From the NCBI GenBank assembly GCA_002179805.1, contig NAVB01000809.1, positions 1 through 18,001 on the forward strand: DNA of 18,001 nucleotides, in the 5' to 3' direction. Origin of the DNA: Acanthamoeba lenticulata. Taxonomy: Eukaryota; Discosea; Longamoebia; Acanthamoebidae. This document shows, in pieces, positions 17,140-18,001 of the stretch. A model generated the notes under the pieces. The model had not been told where the DNA came from. It saw only the letters and a program-made list of their open reading frames with translations, and made no database searches. Every line of letters starts with the position of its first letter. Within the stretch, counting starts at the first letter, position 1. The position numbers and the translations under genes are program-made.

Positions 17140-18001
17140 ATGGCGACCATTCTTGCTGGCTCGAACGACAAGGAGAAGCTCGATAACCTCATTTCGCGCA
17201 CCCACAAGGACCAGGCCGTGTGGTTCCTCAACGCCTTCTGGGAGGTGCGGCCCCTTCTGTCCGTCACCGGCGCTCCGGCGGGCTTGGGACTGACCACGAT
17301 ACAACACAAACACAATACAACAAACAGGAGTTTGGCGAGAAGGAGGCCGAGAAGGTGTGGCAGTTCGTGCACAAGGCCGTCGAGCTTGATGAGGCCAAGC
17401 GCGCTGAGGGCTGCGACCTCGACGAGTTCCAGGCTCACCGCTTCCTTGAGTTCTTCAAGGAGACCCTCACCGTCCAGGTACGGCCGCTTTCGCTTTCGTT
17501 TTCGCTTTTTTTCGTTTTCGTTCTTCGGCGTTTCCCGGCGGCTCCCGACTCGTCATTAACTTGGCGAACTGTTCGGCCCGAGCAGGCGATGCGCGACAGG
17601 CTGCGGTCGACCGGCGCCATCGTTGGCACCGTCAAGCGCGTGCCGCTCACGCACATCCTGACCTTCAAGTACAACGTCGACTGGCACCACCTGGTCAACG
17701 CCCCGCAGGGCTCCAAGGAGGAGATCGAGAAGGCCGAGAAGGTCTTCAACGAGGTCCAGCGCGCCTTCGAGGAGTCGGCCGCGCGCGATGCCGAGGCCGC
17801 CGCGGCGCTCAACGAGGCCACCGCTCGTGAGGCCGAGGCCAAGTCGCGCGAAGCCGCCGCCCTGGCTGCCGAGGACGAGGCCAAGGCCCGCGAGGCCGCC
17901 GCCCTGGCCGCCGAGGCCGAGGCCAAGGCCCGCGAGGAGGCTGCCCTGGCCGCCGAGGCTGAGGCCAAGGCCCGTGAAGAGGCCGCTCTGGCCGCCGAAG
18001 C
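17140..18001 (+). CDS. abpB-like actin-bundling protein with 14-residue repeats, 3' end beyond window
   Basis: Exons 17140..17244, 17328..17477 and 17586..>18001; phase 0 at both introns (exon 3 might start at 17583). The N-terminal part, DQAVWFLNAFWEEFGEKEAE, resembles the QAVHFLNAYWAEV region of the 34-kDa Ca2+-regulated actin-bundling protein (abpB) of Dictyostelium. The following part, DLDEFQAHRFLEFF, then RVPLTHILTFKYNVDW, resembles its EF-hand/LLYQYK region, but no canonical 12-residue Ca2+ loop is obvious. After about residue 150 the protein becomes a charged Ala/Glu helix. From 17835 it is a perfect 14-residue repeat, EAKAREEAALAAEA, still running at the window edge. The long helix and the bundling-type head suggest a cytoskeletal crosslinker. 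Intron 2 is rich in CGTTTT-like tracts. Family assignment is by memory of the motif. Confidence 0.75.
17835..18001 (+). repeat. 42-nt tandem coding repeat array
   Basis: Four units of 42 nt (17835-17876, 17877-17918, 17919-17960, 17961 to edge) encode EAKSREAAALAAED, then EAKAREAAALAAEA, then two copies of EAKAREEAALAAEA (the last cut). The 14-residue period equals two heptads and predicts a long single helix or coiled coil. The last two units are the most alike, suggesting ongoing expansion. Confidence 0.92.

Noticed and set aside
1..18001. Search for CRISPR arrays, operons, insertion sequences or prophage
   Set aside because: The sequence is eukaryotic nuclear DNA with spliceosomal introns; no spaced direct-repeat arrays, transposase or terminal inverted repeats were seen.

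Overview
The window is nuclear DNA of a compact, GC-rich, intron-containing eukaryote, most likely an Acanthamoeba-like amoebozoan. The grounds are many introns of about 45-125 nt with GTGCG/GTACG-type donors and CAG acceptors, coding exons whose codons mostly end in C or G, an intron-less nuclear tRNA with a pol III T-run, and the gene mix: PTEN, an abpB-like actin-bundling protein, a BCS1-like AAA ATPase, and a relic of the NGCPWDE-type ankyrin repeats common in amoebae. The organism is inferred from style, not from a search. Genes are packed with short intergenic gaps, in convergent or divergent pairs after an initial same-strand block.

Layout. 1-689 (-): eIF4E, C-terminus cut by the window edge. 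991-1937 (-): a ubiquitin-like protein whose ubiquitin fold is split by an insert of about 220 residues carrying an NZF/RanBP2 zinc finger. 2063-2135 (-): tRNA-Lys(CTT). 2220-2864 (-): a sigma/pi-like glutathione S-transferase. 2865-3111: a divergent promoter with two matching palindromes 42 nt apart. 3112-4698 (+): an 8-exon mitochondrial carrier (SLC25A32-like). 4818-6431 (-): a BCS1-type AAA ATPase. 7077-7583 (+): a small intron-less protein of bacterial-looking type (DUF6714-like). 7921-8151 (-): a decayed ankyrin-repeat fragment. 8222-14523 (-): a 14-exon PTEN gene, about 1,773 residues by my splice model. 14815-15284 (+): a small predicted secreted protein with a frameshift. 15427-16772 (-): a myristoylation-signal, NPF-motif acidic protein. 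17140 to the edge (+): an abpB-like actin-bundling protein entering a 14-residue repeat array.

Most interesting are the split ubiquitin with its embedded ubiquitin-binding finger and its lost conjugation residues, and the PTEN gene. PTEN keeps an almost residue-for-residue phosphatase/C2 core but appends about 1,450 low-complexity residues studded with basophilic kinase sites. All 13 PTEN introns keep reading phase, which supports a single gene. PTEN, the myristoylated NPF protein and the actin-bundling protein could all act at the phosphoinositide/endocytic/actin membrane interface of a motile amoeba, but their adjacency in a eukaryotic genome is weak evidence for that.

Splice sites, domain calls and starts were made by eye. 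No search, alignment program or expression data was available.
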